Source: Bacillota bacterium
GTDB taxonomy: Bacteria; Bacillota; Clostridia; Acetivibrionales; JANLFN01
Direction of reading: 5' to 3'
NCBI GenBank assembly: GCA_023421675.1
Contig: JAEZTC010000013.1
Coordinates: forward strand, 248,001 to 312,000
DNA: 64,000 bases
Position numbers and translations under genes: made by a program. This document shows, piece by piece, positions 16,558 through 24,484 of this stretch. Positions within the stretch are counted from its first letter, which is position 1, and each line of letters opens with the position of its first letter. Below the pieces are notes generated by a model. That model was given only the letters and a program-made list of their open reading frames with translations. It was not told the DNA's origin and ran no database searches.

Positions 16558-17835
16558 ATGAAAAAGTTTATAGCGTACATATTAACAGCAGCATTAATGG
16601 CTGTTTTATTTGTTTCACCTGCTGCAGCTGCAGCGACAAGCAAGGTATACATAGATAATGTTACTTTGGTTTCACCTGTCCCGCCGGAATTTAAGAACAG
16701 TAGCATGGCGCTGCCGTTTAGGGCAGTTGCAGAGGCTATAGGTGTTAAAGTTGATTGGGATGGTTCAAAGAAAAAAATAACAGCTACAGATGGAAATAAG
16801 ATTGTAATTCTTCAAATAGGAAACAGTAAAGCAATAGTCAATGGAAGCGAAATGCTCCTTCCGTTTGCCCCATATTTTTCAAACAGCACTTCCATGATAC
16901 CTGCCAGGTTCTTTGCAAGTACCTTTGGGTGCCAGGTTAACTGGAGCCAGAATGAATCTTCGGCATATATTGTTACACCTGTTAAAAAGATGACTGTTGT
17001 CGGTTTCTATGGACTGGGCTCAGGAGCTACAAGCAGCTGGGAAGATCTTTTCGGTACAAAATATCCTGATACTGCTGTTGGAAAGACAGGACTTGTAAGT
17101 GATCTTTCTCTTGCATGGTATACTCTTGACAGCCAATACAATCTTGTATCAAATGATACTGTTTCTGGTTGGAAAAAGCCTGAGGGCAACAGTTGGACAA
17201 ATGTTATTGATGCCGCTGACAAATATGATATGAATACCGAGATGACGGTATTATTTGCGGATGATACTAAACAATCCTTATATAAACTTTTAAAAGACTC
17301 TGCTGCAGTTGAAAAGCTGACTGACAGTATAGCAAATGAGGCGGCAGCTTATAATGGTGCAAACCTTGATTTTGAGGAGTTGGGGCTGAACGAAGCCAGT
17401 TCTGAGCTTCAGTCTGTAAAGGATTCCTACACATCCTTCGTAAAGAAGCTTTCAGATAAGCTCAAAGCAAAGGGTTTGACCTTAACACTAACGCTTCCTG
17501 CAATAAACAGCAGCTATAAAGGTTATGACTATGCTGCTCTGGGTAAAATAGCGGATAGAATAATAATTATGGCTTATGATTATAATGACAGAAGCATCAG
17601 CAGTTCACCCGAGCCTGTAAATAAGGTTATGGAAGCTGTTGAGAAGGCAAAGGCATTGGTGTCTGCTGACAAGCTTATTCTTGGAATAAATGCAGATCAT
17701 GAAACAGAAAATACCATAAACGATAAGGTTGGAATAGCCAAAAGATTTGGCTTGAAAGGCATAGCAATATGGAGGCTTGGGCTTGTTACAGATGAAATGT
17801 GGAGTAAACTTGGAGAAACTATAACTGCAAAATAA
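16558..17835 (+). CDS. Secreted protein with copper-amine-oxidase N domain and GH18-like domain
   Basis: The 425-residue protein has a signal peptide (about 1-25, cleaved near AAAAATS). A copper amine oxidase N-terminal-like domain follows (about 28-142: LPFRAVAEAIGVKVDWDGSK, then MIPARFFASTFGCQVNWSQN), a stalk module common in clostridial surface proteins. Residues about 145-425 form a GH18 barrel like YaaH/SleL spore-cortex hydrolases. The GH18 DxxDxDxE motif reads N-G-A-N-L-D-F-E here: the catalytic Glu and preceding Asp remain, the two outer Asp are Asn. IIIMAYDYND and GIAIWRLG are typical late-barrel strands. Activity is therefore plausible but may be weak or only binding. ATG 16558 follows AGGAGA. 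The gene is divergent from the ECF sigma operon. Confidence 0.85.
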   Translation: MKKFIAYILTAALMAVLFVSPAAAAATSKVYIDNVTLVSPVPPEFKNSSMALPFRAVAEAIGVKVDWDGSKKKITATDGNKIVILQIGNSKAIVNGSEMLLPFAPYFSNSTSMIPARFFASTFGCQVNWSQNESSAYIVTPVKKMTVVGFYGLGSGATSSWEDLFGTKYPDTAVGKTGLVSDLSLAWYTLDSQYNLVSNDTVSGWKKPEGNSWTNVIDAADKYDMNTEMTVLFADDTKQSLYKLLKDSAAVEKLTDSIANEAAAYNGANLDFEELGLNEASSELQSVKDSYTSFVKKLSDKLKAKGLTLTLTLPAINSSYKGYDYAALGKIADRIIIMAYDYNDRSISSSPEPVNKVMEAVEKAKALVSADKLILGINADHETENTINDKVGIAKRFGLKGIAIWRLGLVTDEMWSKLGETITAK

Positions 17836-17859
17836 TTTAGTACAACATAACTTGAGGTG

Positions 17860-19668
17860 ATGATAATTAAATCTGATTTTGACATGTATTCATTTAAGGA
17901 TTCTGTTAAGGAGCAGCTTGAACAGCTTTACAACCTATCGGCAGGCGACGGGGAATTTATTTCGGAAGAGCTTGTACAAAGGCTTGCAAGCCTTACAGGT
18001 ACTATTAACAGGGAGATCGCTGTTTACATAGACAGAAAAGGTAGAATAGTTGATGTAAGCGTAGGAGACAACAGTACAGTTTCACTTCCCGAGGTAGAGG
18101 GAAGGCGGGGTAACTCAAGGCTCTCAGGTATAAGGTGTATACATACCCATCCTAATGGGGAAGGAATGCTGTCAGCTGTCGACATAAACTCCATGCAGAA
18201 CCTGCGGCTGGATGCAATGGCAGCGATAGGAGTCAATGAAGGTAAGCTGTCCAGCATTTATGCAGCTTTACCGCTTCCTCAAAATGGCGAGGTGCTGACT
18301 GAAATATACGGACCTTTCTACCAGGCAACAGGTGATATAGATGGATTGCTGAAACTGATTGCAGAGCGGGATAAGATTTATGATGCTTGTATTCTCCAAA
18401 TAGACGAAACTGAAAAAGCAATTCTTGTAGGACTGGAAACAAAGCGTGGGCAACTCCTTAATGGGAAAACCGAGGGAGAGAGACTGCTTGAAGAACTTGA
18501 AGAGCTTGCAGCTACAGCAGGTGTAATAGTACTTGATAAGGTCATTCAAAGAAAGGCCTTTGAAGATACAGCATTTTTCCTTGGTAAAGGCAAAATAGAA
18601 GAAATAAATCTTTTGAGGCAGGCGCGCGGAGCTAATCTTCTCATATTTGACGACGAGCTTTCAGGTGCCCAGATCAGGAACATAGAAGATATAACTGGAA
18701 TCAAGGTTATTGACAGGACAACCCTGATACTTGATATTTTTGCGCAAAGAGCGCGTTCTATAGAAGGGAAACTTCAGGTAGAGCTTGCACAGCTTAAATA
18801 CAGACTGCCGAGGCTTATAGGCCTGGGAAACCAGCTTTCACGACTTGGCGGCGGTATTGGAACCAGAGGACCCGGTGAAAAGAAGCTGGAGGTTGACAGA
18901 AGGCATATACGCAGAAGGATAACTGTACTGGAAAAAGAGCTCCGGGAAATTGAAAAAAGACGCACCCTTATGAGGGAGGCAAGAAAAAAGAACGAGCTGC
19001 CTGTAATTGCACTTGTTGGTTATACAAATGCTGGGAAGTCAACTCTTATGAATTACTTGTGCGGAAGCGATGTGTTTGCAGAAAACAAGCTGTTTGCAAC
19101 TCTTGATCCTACGACCAGAAAACTTCCACTGCCTGATGGAAGAAAAGCTCTTCTGGTTGATACTGTAGGTTTTATAAGAAAGCTGCCGCATGATCTTGTT
19201 GACGCTTTTAAATCTACCCTGGAGGAGACAGTACACGCAGACCTGCTTTTACATGTTGTCGATATGTCAAGCAACGAAGCGGAAATCCAGATATCTGTAG
19301 TCAATAATCTTCTTGAAAGCCTTGGGGCAATGAACAAACCTGTGATACTGGTACAAAACAAGGCTGATATATTGATTGATGATCATAGGGTTATGTCTCC
19401 AAATCTTTATGAAAGAGTTTTCACAGTTTCAGCAGTTACAGGGCAAGGCATGGAGAATCTTTTAAAAGGTATTACAGAACTTGCTGCAGGTGATGAAATA
19501 AGCATCTGCCTTGTAGCACCCTATAATGAAGGATGGATTCTGCCGTATCTCTATGATTATGGGAGAGTTGTTTCAAGTGAATATTCAAATGATGGTATAG
19601 TTATCAGTGCCAACATAAAAAAGAGCAGAGCTGAAAAAGTAAGAAAATACATTATTAACGGGATTTAG
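17860..19668 (+). CDS. hflX: GTPase HflX with JAMM-like N-terminal domain
   Basis: This 602-residue protein is longer than usual HflX (about 420). Residues about 175-602 are standard HflX: GTP-binding N domain (FFLGKGKIEEI), GTRGPGEKKLEVDRRHIRRR, then G1 GYTNAGKST, G3 DTVGF, G4 QNKAD and G5 SAVTG. HflX splits stalled or hibernating ribosomes after stress. The extra N-terminal domain (about 35-140) contains HTHP...S..D, fitting the JAMM/MPN zinc motif H-x-H-x7-S-x2-D (residues 95-108), with a possible upstream Glu in NREIAVYID. ATG at 17860 overlaps the GAGGTGA ribosome site (17854-17860); ATT at 17866 or ATG at 17884 are alternatives, so the exact start is uncertain. It follows the GH18 gene closely. 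Confidence 0.92.
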   Translation: MIIKSDFDMYSFKDSVKEQLEQLYNLSAGDGEFISEELVQRLASLTGTINREIAVYIDRKGRIVDVSVGDNSTVSLPEVEGRRGNSRLSGIRCIHTHPNGEGMLSAVDINSMQNLRLDAMAAIGVNEGKLSSIYAALPLPQNGEVLTEIYGPFYQATGDIDGLLKLIAERDKIYDACILQIDETEKAILVGLETKRGQLLNGKTEGERLLEELEELAATAGVIVLDKVIQRKAFEDTAFFLGKGKIEEINLLRQARGANLLIFDDELSGAQIRNIEDITGIKVIDRTTLILDIFAQRARSIEGKLQVELAQLKYRLPRLIGLGNQLSRLGGGIGTRGPGEKKLEVDRRHIRRRITVLEKELREIEKRRTLMREARKKNELPVIALVGYTNAGKSTLMNYLCGSDVFAENKLFATLDPTTRKLPLPDGRKALLVDTVGFIRKLPHDLVDAFKSTLEETVHADLLLHVVDMSSNEAEIQISVVNNLLESLGAMNKPVILVQNKADILIDDHRVMSPNLYERVFTVSAVTGQGMENLLKGITELAAGDEISICLVAPYNEGWILPYLYDYGRVVSSEYSNDGIVISANIKKSRAEKVRKYIINGI

Positions 19669-19808
19669 AATTAATTTAAAATATAATGAATTTAGCATGT
19701 TTTATTTGAATATAAAATGTAAATAATGTATTATATTAATATAACAGTTTCATACTAAAATTTAATAATCCTGGTGTTCCAAACTAATTAACGAAAGGGG
19801 TTTTTGCT

Positions 19809-20234
19809 ATGTTGGTTAGAAAATGTGCAGGAGGAGTAGTGTTTTACGGTGATAAGGTATTGCTCCTCAGGAACGAAAAAGGCGAATGGGTACTTCCAAA
19901 GGGGGTTATCCGTAAAGGAGACATTTCCAGTGAAGTAGCAATACGGAGAGTTAGGGAAGAAGCGGGAGTTACCGCTGAGATTGTTTCACCTGCCGGCAAT
20001 ACTAACTATGAATTCTTTTCTGTAACACGACAAAAACCCGTCTGTAATAGAATCACCTGGTACATTATGCAAAATTCCGATGGAAATTTTAAAATTAATA
20101 ATGAAGAATGCTTTACCGAGGGCGGCTTTTATAGTGTAAATGATGCAGCCGAGCTTATTACGTATAGCCAGGATAAATCACTGCTTCATCTTTCATTCCA
20201 GAGGTATAAGGAATTATCAAAAGAGGTTTGTTAA
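19809..20234 (+). CDS. Nudix hydrolase family protein
   Basis: The 141-residue protein has a Nudix fold: KCAGGVVFYGDKVLLLRNEKGEWVLPKG leads into the Nudix helix. The box G-x5-E-x7-R-E-U-x-E-E-x-G-U is slightly degenerate: the first Glu is Asp (GVIRKGD) and RE is RR, but the metal-binding EEAGV part is intact. Substrates of such proteins are nucleoside diphosphates linked to another group; the specific one cannot be told. ATG at 19809 follows GAAAGGGG. It is monocistronic, ending at the hairpin 20257-20288. Confidence 0.85.
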   Translation: MLVRKCAGGVVFYGDKVLLLRNEKGEWVLPKGVIRKGDISSEVAIRRVREEAGVTAEIVSPAGNTNYEFFSVTRQKPVCNRITWYIMQNSDGNFKINNEECFTEGGFYSVNDAAELITYSQDKSLLHLSFQRYKELSKEVC

Positions 20235-20256
20235 TTTATTTATAAAACGTTAAAAT

Positions 20257-20296
20257 AAAAGGTAGCGGAAAACACTTCGCTATCTTTTTATTTTTT
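20257..20296 (+). terminator. Rho-independent terminator after the Nudix gene
   Basis: A 12-pair stem (20257-20268 with 20277-20288, two G-T pairs) with an 8-base loop is followed by TATTTTTT. Confidence 0.85.
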
Positions 20297-20322
20297 AGTT
20301 GGTTTTATAAGGAGTGAGTAAA

Positions 20323-20661
20323 GTGATTAGAAAAGTGTTTGATTTAAAGCAGTGCCTGGCAGCATTTCTATTAAGCATATTATCATCTTTCATATATACC
20401 TTTTTTGTTGGTAACTATTGTATAACATCCTTTGAAACAAATACAGGCTATGCTGATCCAAATAAAAATAATTACTATTCCCAGATAGCAAAATATCCAA
20501 TTGTTTTGCCTTCTGCTGCTTTATTGCTTATTGGTATTATAATTTTTATTCTAACTAAAAAGAAATTTAAAATCTTTGCTTTTTATTATATTGTGATAAT
20601 AACTATTATAGTTATTATGTCTATGTTATTTACAAAGACATATATTGTTAGTGGTATTTAA
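20323..20661 (+). CDS. Small membrane protein of unknown function
   Basis: The 112-residue protein starts at GTG 20323, 8 bases after GGAG (20311-20314); a GTG at 20314 overlaps the ribosome site. Three hydrophobic segments lie at about 10-30, 55-75 and 80-103. A loop of about 25 residues (NYCITSFETNTGYADPNKNN) lies between the first two. Composition is very rich in Ile, Phe and Lys and poor in GC, unlike its neighbours. No family was recognised and no functional partner is suggested by context. Confidence 0.6.
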   Translation: MIRKVFDLKQCLAAFLLSILSSFIYTFFVGNYCITSFETNTGYADPNKNNYYSQIAKYPIVLPSAALLLIGIIIFILTKKKFKIFAFYYIVIITIIVIMSMLFTKTYIVSGI

Positions 20662-20724
20662 TAGAAGTTGGTTGTTTCAAAAGGTATACTTATATACTCA
20701 TTAATTAAAAATTAGGAGATTATC

Positions 20725-21384
20725 TTGCTAAAACAATATAAAACTGTACTGAACCGTGTCTCATGCGAGATTGAAGAAAAGAAGTCACGGTTTATTGCAA
20801 CAGTAAGACCGATAAAAACTGAAGAAGAGGCATTGGAACTGATTTCAGAGCTTAAATCAAAGTACTGGGATGCTTCACATAATGTATATGCCTATTACCT
20901 TAATGAGGATACTGTAACCCAGCGGTTCAGTGATGACGGTGAACCCTCGGGGACGGCGGGAATTCCTGTTTTAGAGGCGATAAAACGATCAGGTATCCAG
21001 AATGTAGTTGTAGTGGTGACAAGATATTTCGGAGGAACTCTATTAGGGGCATCCGGACTTATCAGAACTTATGCGAAGAGTGCTTCGGCAGGTATTGAAA
21101 GCGCAGGTATTGTTTGCAGAAAGCTTTGTGATGAAGTGAGTATAATTGTGGAATATACGTTACTTGGGAAGGTGCAGAATATAATTTCCATCAAGGAGTA
21201 TACCATAAAAGAAAATATTTATGAGCAGGACGCTGAAATAAGGGTATATATACCTGTAGATGAAACAGAAGCTTTTACAGCGGAGCTTATAGAGGCAACC
21301 AATGCTCGTGTTCTGATTGATACTGGAAAAAAGTCATACATAACTGTTGACCTTAGCGGAAAGCTCATAAGTACCGGTGAATAA
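20725..21384 (+). CDS. YigZ/IMPACT family protein (UPF0029)
   Basis: The 219-residue protein starts at TTG 20725, preceded by TAGGAGAT at 7-base spacing. The N-terminal UPF0029 domain (about 1-125) includes the family signature SDDGEPSGTAGIPVLEAI and VVVVVTRYFGGTLLGASGLIRTY. The C-terminal domain (about 140-210) is the ferredoxin-like DUF1949 region. Relatives are bacterial YigZ/YvyE and eukaryotic IMPACT, a translation-control protein that binds GCN1; the bacterial role is not established. It probably begins an operon with the CoA-binding protein. Confidence 0.9.
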   Translation: MLKQYKTVLNRVSCEIEEKKSRFIATVRPIKTEEEALELISELKSKYWDASHNVYAYYLNEDTVTQRFSDDGEPSGTAGIPVLEAIKRSGIQNVVVVVTRYFGGTLLGASGLIRTYAKSASAGIESAGIVCRKLCDEVSIIVEYTLLGKVQNIISIKEYTIKENIYEQDAEIRVYIPVDETEAFTAELIEATNARVLIDTGKKSYITVDLSGKLISTGE

Positions 21385-21450
21385 GAATTATTTTTTCTGT
21401 TTTGAGAATGATAAATAAGACTAAATATACGCAAAAGGATGGTGGTTGCT

Positions 21451-21825
21451 TTGACTGAAGAGGATATGCTGGATAAAAAGGTTTGGGCTGTAATAGGAGC
21501 AAACGAAAACAGGGAAAAGTACGGCTATAAAATATATAAGACACTAAAGTCCCAGGGCTATACCGTTTACCCTGTAAATCCCAATTATGAGACAATAGAA
21601 GGTGATAAGTGCTATCCTGACCTGTCATCCCTTCCTGAAAAGCCGGAAGTTCTTGACATGGTAGTTTCACCTAAACGAGGCATGGATGTCCTCAAAGAAG
21701 CTGATAAGCTGGGAATAAGAAATATATGGCTGCAGCCGGGGACATATAATGATCAGTTGATGGAACTTATCAAAGAAAAAGGTTTAAATGCTGTTAAGGC
21801 CTGTATACTTATTTCCTTAAGCTAA
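21451..21825 (+). CDS. CoA-binding domain protein
   Basis: The 124-residue protein is a stand-alone Rossmann CoA-binding domain like those of succinyl-CoA synthetase alpha and YccU-type proteins. It shows VWAVIGANENREKYGYKIYKTLKSQGY (phosphate-binding loop), YPVNPNYETIEG, MVVSPKRG and IWLQPGTYND. TTG at 21451 is chosen because GGATGGTGG lies just upstream; ATG at 21439 and GTG at 21442 overlap that site. It may bind CoA or sense redox state via CoA disulfide, but no direct function is known. The gene follows the YigZ gene by 66 bases. Confidence 0.85.
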   Translation: MTEEDMLDKKVWAVIGANENREKYGYKIYKTLKSQGYTVYPVNPNYETIEGDKCYPDLSSLPEKPEVLDMVVSPKRGMDVLKEADKLGIRNIWLQPGTYNDQLMELIKEKGLNAVKACILISLS

Positions 21826-21913
21826 TTTAATTTTTTATATTTTAAAAAGAATACATGCACCATTATCGGCATAAAGATATCGTATAAAAGAAATTATGCG
21901 AGGTGGCCGGATA

Positions 21914-22759
21914 ATGCGTAAAACTATAAGTCTTATTATAGTGTGTGTTATGATAATGACAATATTTTCAGGATGTGGCCTGTTACAGAAACTTGGCCTT
22001 GAAAAGAGCGATAATGATGAGCTTGAACCAGTAAGCAGCGTTGCAATTAACGAAACCGAAGCAAAAAAACTTAACAGTGAACTTCCGATACGCCTGTATT
22101 TCGCAAATCAGGATAACACCAAGCTGCAGCTTGAGGTAAGATATATACCTTTGGAAGAAGCAAAGAAAAGTGTAAATAATCAGGCATCACTTATTGTAAA
22201 AGAACTTATTAATGGGCCTACAAGCAAAAATGCTCTGGCAACAATTCCAAAAGGAACAAAACTCCGCTCTCCTGTAAGCATAAACGGAAATGTTGCTACA
22301 GTAGACCTTACCAAAGAATTTATAGATAATCATCCAGGCGGCAAAAGTGAAGCTCAGATGACAATATACTCAATAGTTAATTCACTTACAGAGTTAAAAG
22401 ATATAGAGAAAGTAAAATTCACCATAGATGGTGCTGCAAAGTCTGACTTTAAAGGAGTTATTCAGCTTAATGCAGTATTCCCAAGGACGGAAGCTCTTAT
22501 CTCAAAGGAAGTTCCGCCTGCAGCTAATGACAAGGATACTACTGATAAAAAGGATACAAAAACTGATGTAAAAGCTACCGATACAAAGTCCACACCTACA
22601 AAGGATACAAAGACCACTGATACAACCAAGAAGAGCAGTACCGGTGATACAAGCAAGGACAGCACCTCCAAGGCCAACACAAAGGGTGACAAGGCTACAT
22701 CAGCTTCAGAGGATGAATCTGAAGCAACATACCTTGATGCGTCGGGTTTGCTTGAATAA
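21914..22759 (+). CDS. GerMN-domain lipoprotein
   Basis: The 281-residue protein starts at ATG 21914 after GAGGTGG (21900-21906). It has a lipoprotein signal (MIMTIFSGC: lipobox FSGC, lipidated Cys at about residue 21). A GerMN domain spans about 55-190 (LPIRLYFANQDNTKLQLEVRYIPLEEA, then GPTSKNALATIPKGTKLRSPVSINGNVATVDLTKEF). The C-terminal 75 residues are a Thr/Lys/Asp-rich, unstructured tail. GerMN is named from GerM, a Bacillus lipoprotein needed for sporulation and germination, and occurs in other envelope lipoproteins. The protein is likely anchored outside the membrane. The 22790-22818 hairpin terminates it, convergent with dapB. Confidence 0.9.
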   Translation: MRKTISLIIVCVMIMTIFSGCGLLQKLGLEKSDNDELEPVSSVAINETEAKKLNSELPIRLYFANQDNTKLQLEVRYIPLEEAKKSVNNQASLIVKELINGPTSKNALATIPKGTKLRSPVSINGNVATVDLTKEFIDNHPGGKSEAQMTIYSIVNSLTELKDIEKVKFTIDGAAKSDFKGVIQLNAVFPRTEALISKEVPPAANDKDTTDKKDTKTDVKATDTKSTPTKDTKTTDTTKKSSTGDTSKDSTSKANTKGDKATSASEDESEATYLDASGLLE

Positions 22760-22789
22760 ATTCTTTGATGAACTCCTTGATGGAGATGG

Positions 22790-22825
22790 CAGGTCTGGAA
22801 CGTTAAATTCCAGGCCTGTTTTTTT
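22790..22825 (+). terminator. Rho-independent terminator after the GerMN gene
   Basis: An 11-pair stem (22790-22800 with 22808-22818, one G-T pair), a 7-base loop and T7 at 22819-22825. Confidence 0.92.
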
Positions 22826-22830
22826 ATCAG

Positions 22831-22862
22831 AAAAAGCGGCAGTAGCCATAAGCTGCTGCCGC
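22831..22862 (-). terminator. Rho-independent terminator of dapB (minus strand)
   Basis: On the minus strand, an 11-pair stem (22862-22852 with 22846-22836, one G-T pair) is followed by T5 (plus-strand A5 at 22831-22835). It lies just after the dapB stop and back-to-back with the GerMN terminator. Confidence 0.85.
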
Positions 22863-22880
22863 CTTATATATAACCTTAAC

Positions 22881-23777
22881 CTAAACCGACATGTCATCGG
22901 CTTGATCAACACTTTCCTTAACTTCTGCAAACGGCACCTTGTAATGATTCTTTCTGCGGCGCGCAATGCCTTCCTCTCTTTGAGCGTATTCGGCAAAAAC
23001 CTTTCCAAGGTCAAGCACATCATTCATTTCGTAATAGCCGGGATTCCTGTAGATGAAACGTACGGCTTTAACGGCACCTAGAGCAAAGGCTCTGCGGGAA
23101 AAAGATTCGTGAGATATTTCTATCTTGTCATCATCACCCACAATCATGACCTCATGTTTTCCGACAACTCCGCCTGCCCTGATAGCTGTAATGGGGACAC
23201 TTATTTTATCCTCATTTATACCTGCATGAACAAGACCCTTTTTAATTTCACCCGCTATTTTTAATGCTGTACCTGAAGGAGAATCCTTCTTATATTTATG
23301 ATGTATCTCGGTAATCTGGAAATCATAATTATTAAGAATACATGATGCTAGATTTGACAAAAGCATAAGTACATTAACTCCAAGAGTAATATTGGGAGCA
23401 TATACTATGCCGTTATGATACTTCCTTGTAAGTACAAACAGCTTTTTCCTGGACATATCCGAAAAGCCGGTTGTTCCAATAACAAGGTTAACCTTCATAC
23501 GTGAAAAAATCCGTGCATTCCTGAGCGTTGCAGATGGACTTGTAAAATCAATTGCCACATCCGGCTTGGTTCTGAAAACAATCTGCTCTATATTATCTGA
23601 GCTTTCAACAGGAATATCCATATCGGCGCAGCCTAATACCTGACCCAGATCTTTTCCTTCCTTGCTGCTTCCTGGACTGCATACTGCAGCTACTATTTTT
23701 ATATCCTCAATGGATTGCAATACCTTGGCAATCTCAATGCCGGTCTTACCAAGCCCTACAAGACATACTTTGATCAT
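22881..23777 (-). CDS. dapB: 4-hydroxy-tetrahydrodipicolinate reductase
   Basis: The 298-residue enzyme makes tetrahydrodipicolinate with NAD(P)H, on the path to diaminopimelate and lysine. Visible are the N-terminal nucleotide-binding VGLGKTGIEIAKVL, the substrate loop VIGTTGFS, and the catalytic/binding EIHHKYKKDSPSGTA. The start is ATG 23777 behind GAGGTGGAG; GTG at 23786 is within the ribosome site. The usual C-terminus (GYYEMNDVLDLG) is followed by about 40 extra, charged residues, so this form is somewhat longer than the usual 240-270. No other lysine/DAP gene is adjacent. A c-di-AMP riboswitch and terminator precede it, so its transcription is probably lowered when c-di-AMP is high. 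Confidence 0.95.
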   Translation of the reverse strand: MIKVCLVGLGKTGIEIAKVLQSIEDIKIVAAVCSPGSSKEGKDLGQVLGCADMDIPVESSDNIEQIVFRTKPDVAIDFTSPSATLRNARIFSRMKVNLVIGTTGFSDMSRKKLFVLTRKYHNGIVYAPNITLGVNVLMLLSNLASCILNNYDFQITEIHHKYKKDSPSGTALKIAGEIKKGLVHAGINEDKISVPITAIRAGGVVGKHEVMIVGDDDKIEISHESFSRRAFALGAVKAVRFIYRNPGYYEMNDVLDLGKVFAEYAQREEGIARRRKNHYKVPFAEVKESVDQADDMSV

Positions 23778-23806
23778 AGACTCCACCTCGGTTTCTTAAA
23801 AATGGG

Positions 23807-23836
23807 AATAAAAATACTACAGAGAAGATTCTGTAG
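23807..23836 (-). terminator. Attenuator terminator between riboswitch and dapB
   Basis: On the minus strand, a CTACAGA/TCTGTAG stem (plus-strand positions 23830-23836 and 23817-23823) with a 6-base loop is followed by TATTTTTATT (plus 23807-23816). It sits between the c-di-AMP aptamer and the dapB start, as expected for an expression platform. Confidence 0.75.
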
Positions 23837-23880
23837 CGAATGTAGGAATGTATATTGCCCATCTAGTAGAGCATACCTAT

Positions 23881-24018
23881 CACCTTCTCTTCCAACGCTT
23901 ACGGGATTAGCTGACGGATTCGGATCGAAAGAGTTTAACCCTACCTGACCTCACAGCGGTCAGGATTCACCCCAATTAACTGGTTCTCCCGCTCTTTAAC
24001 ATAGATTAAGCGAAGCTC
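23881..24018 (-). promoter_or_regulatory. c-di-AMP riboswitch (ydaO/yuaA type)
   Basis: The minus strand carries the conserved ydaO/yuaA blocks in order: TTCGCTTAATCTATG, AGAGCGGGAGAACC, GGGGTGAATCC, GGTAGGGTTAAACTCTTTC, CGAATCCGTCAGCTAA and CGTAAGCGTTGGAAGAGAAGG. These match the Bacillus ydaO leader closely. A TATAAT box lies just before it (24024-24019), a probable -10, with no clear -35. The aptamer is known to bind cyclic di-AMP and usually turns expression off by promoting termination. It ends about 100 bases before dapB and is followed by a terminator. Boundaries are approximate. Confidence 0.9.
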
Positions 24019-24024
24019 ATTATA

Positions 24025-24234
24025 TTTTGTTTAATTCATATAATAATATATTCATAGACAAGCTGAATAAATTACTATATTTAAAAATATTATATACTTG
24101 TTATGTCATTTGCTCAAGTATTACCCCGTGTAGCATTATAAAGTATTTAATAGTATAGACGCAGATATTTATATAAAGTTTCATCTGAATGGATATTTTT
24201 TTAAATATATTCTCGATTGATTTCCTTCTGAAAG
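24025..24234. other. AT-rich intergenic stretch, no feature recognised
   Basis: Between the dapB riboswitch promoter region and the repeat before ddl the DNA is very AT-rich. I see no gene, terminator or convincing promoter. Confidence 0.5.
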
Positions 24235-24388
24235 AAGTTGAACTAAATATATTAATATACAGCATGTCTTTAATGCCAGGTATGATAAACTTATTACATC
24301 TGAAATAGGATAAGTAAACTCTGATAGGATACCTATTTGCATTCTGGCTTCTGAAATCCAAATGATGTAAGAAATTTACTTCAACCCA
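24235..24388 (+). repeat. Dispersed palindromic element, copy A (upstream of ddl)
   Basis: This segment aligns over most of its length with 39583-39760. Shared blocks are AAGTTGAA(C/T)TAAATAT, CATGTC(T/C)TTAATGCC, GTATGATAAA, TTATTACATCTG, CATTTGCATT-like DNA, GGCTTCTGAAAT, CAAATGATGTA and AGAAATTTACTT. Copy A lacks about 20 bases including the second arm of the outer inverted repeat, and its second hairpin is imperfect, so it looks like a decayed copy. It ends about 96 bases before ddl, in the same orientation as copy B relative to the gene downstream. Confidence 0.8.
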
Positions 24389-24484
24389 TATAAAACTTGA
24401 AGTTGATGTTCTTAAATAGTAAAATATGAAATATACTTTAATAGAATTGGGGTTTTAGGCTTTTTAGCCGGTAAGGAGATATAT

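Noticed and set aside
19681..19808. tRNA or small RNA gene in AT-rich gaps
   Set aside because: No cloverleaf, TTC-arm or CCA-like pattern was seen here or in other gaps, including between rpmG and secE where tRNA-Trp sometimes occurs.
24101..24361. Minus-strand 86-codon open frame between dapB and ddl
   Set aside because: It runs through the non-coding repeat element, has no ribosome site and no recognisable protein features.
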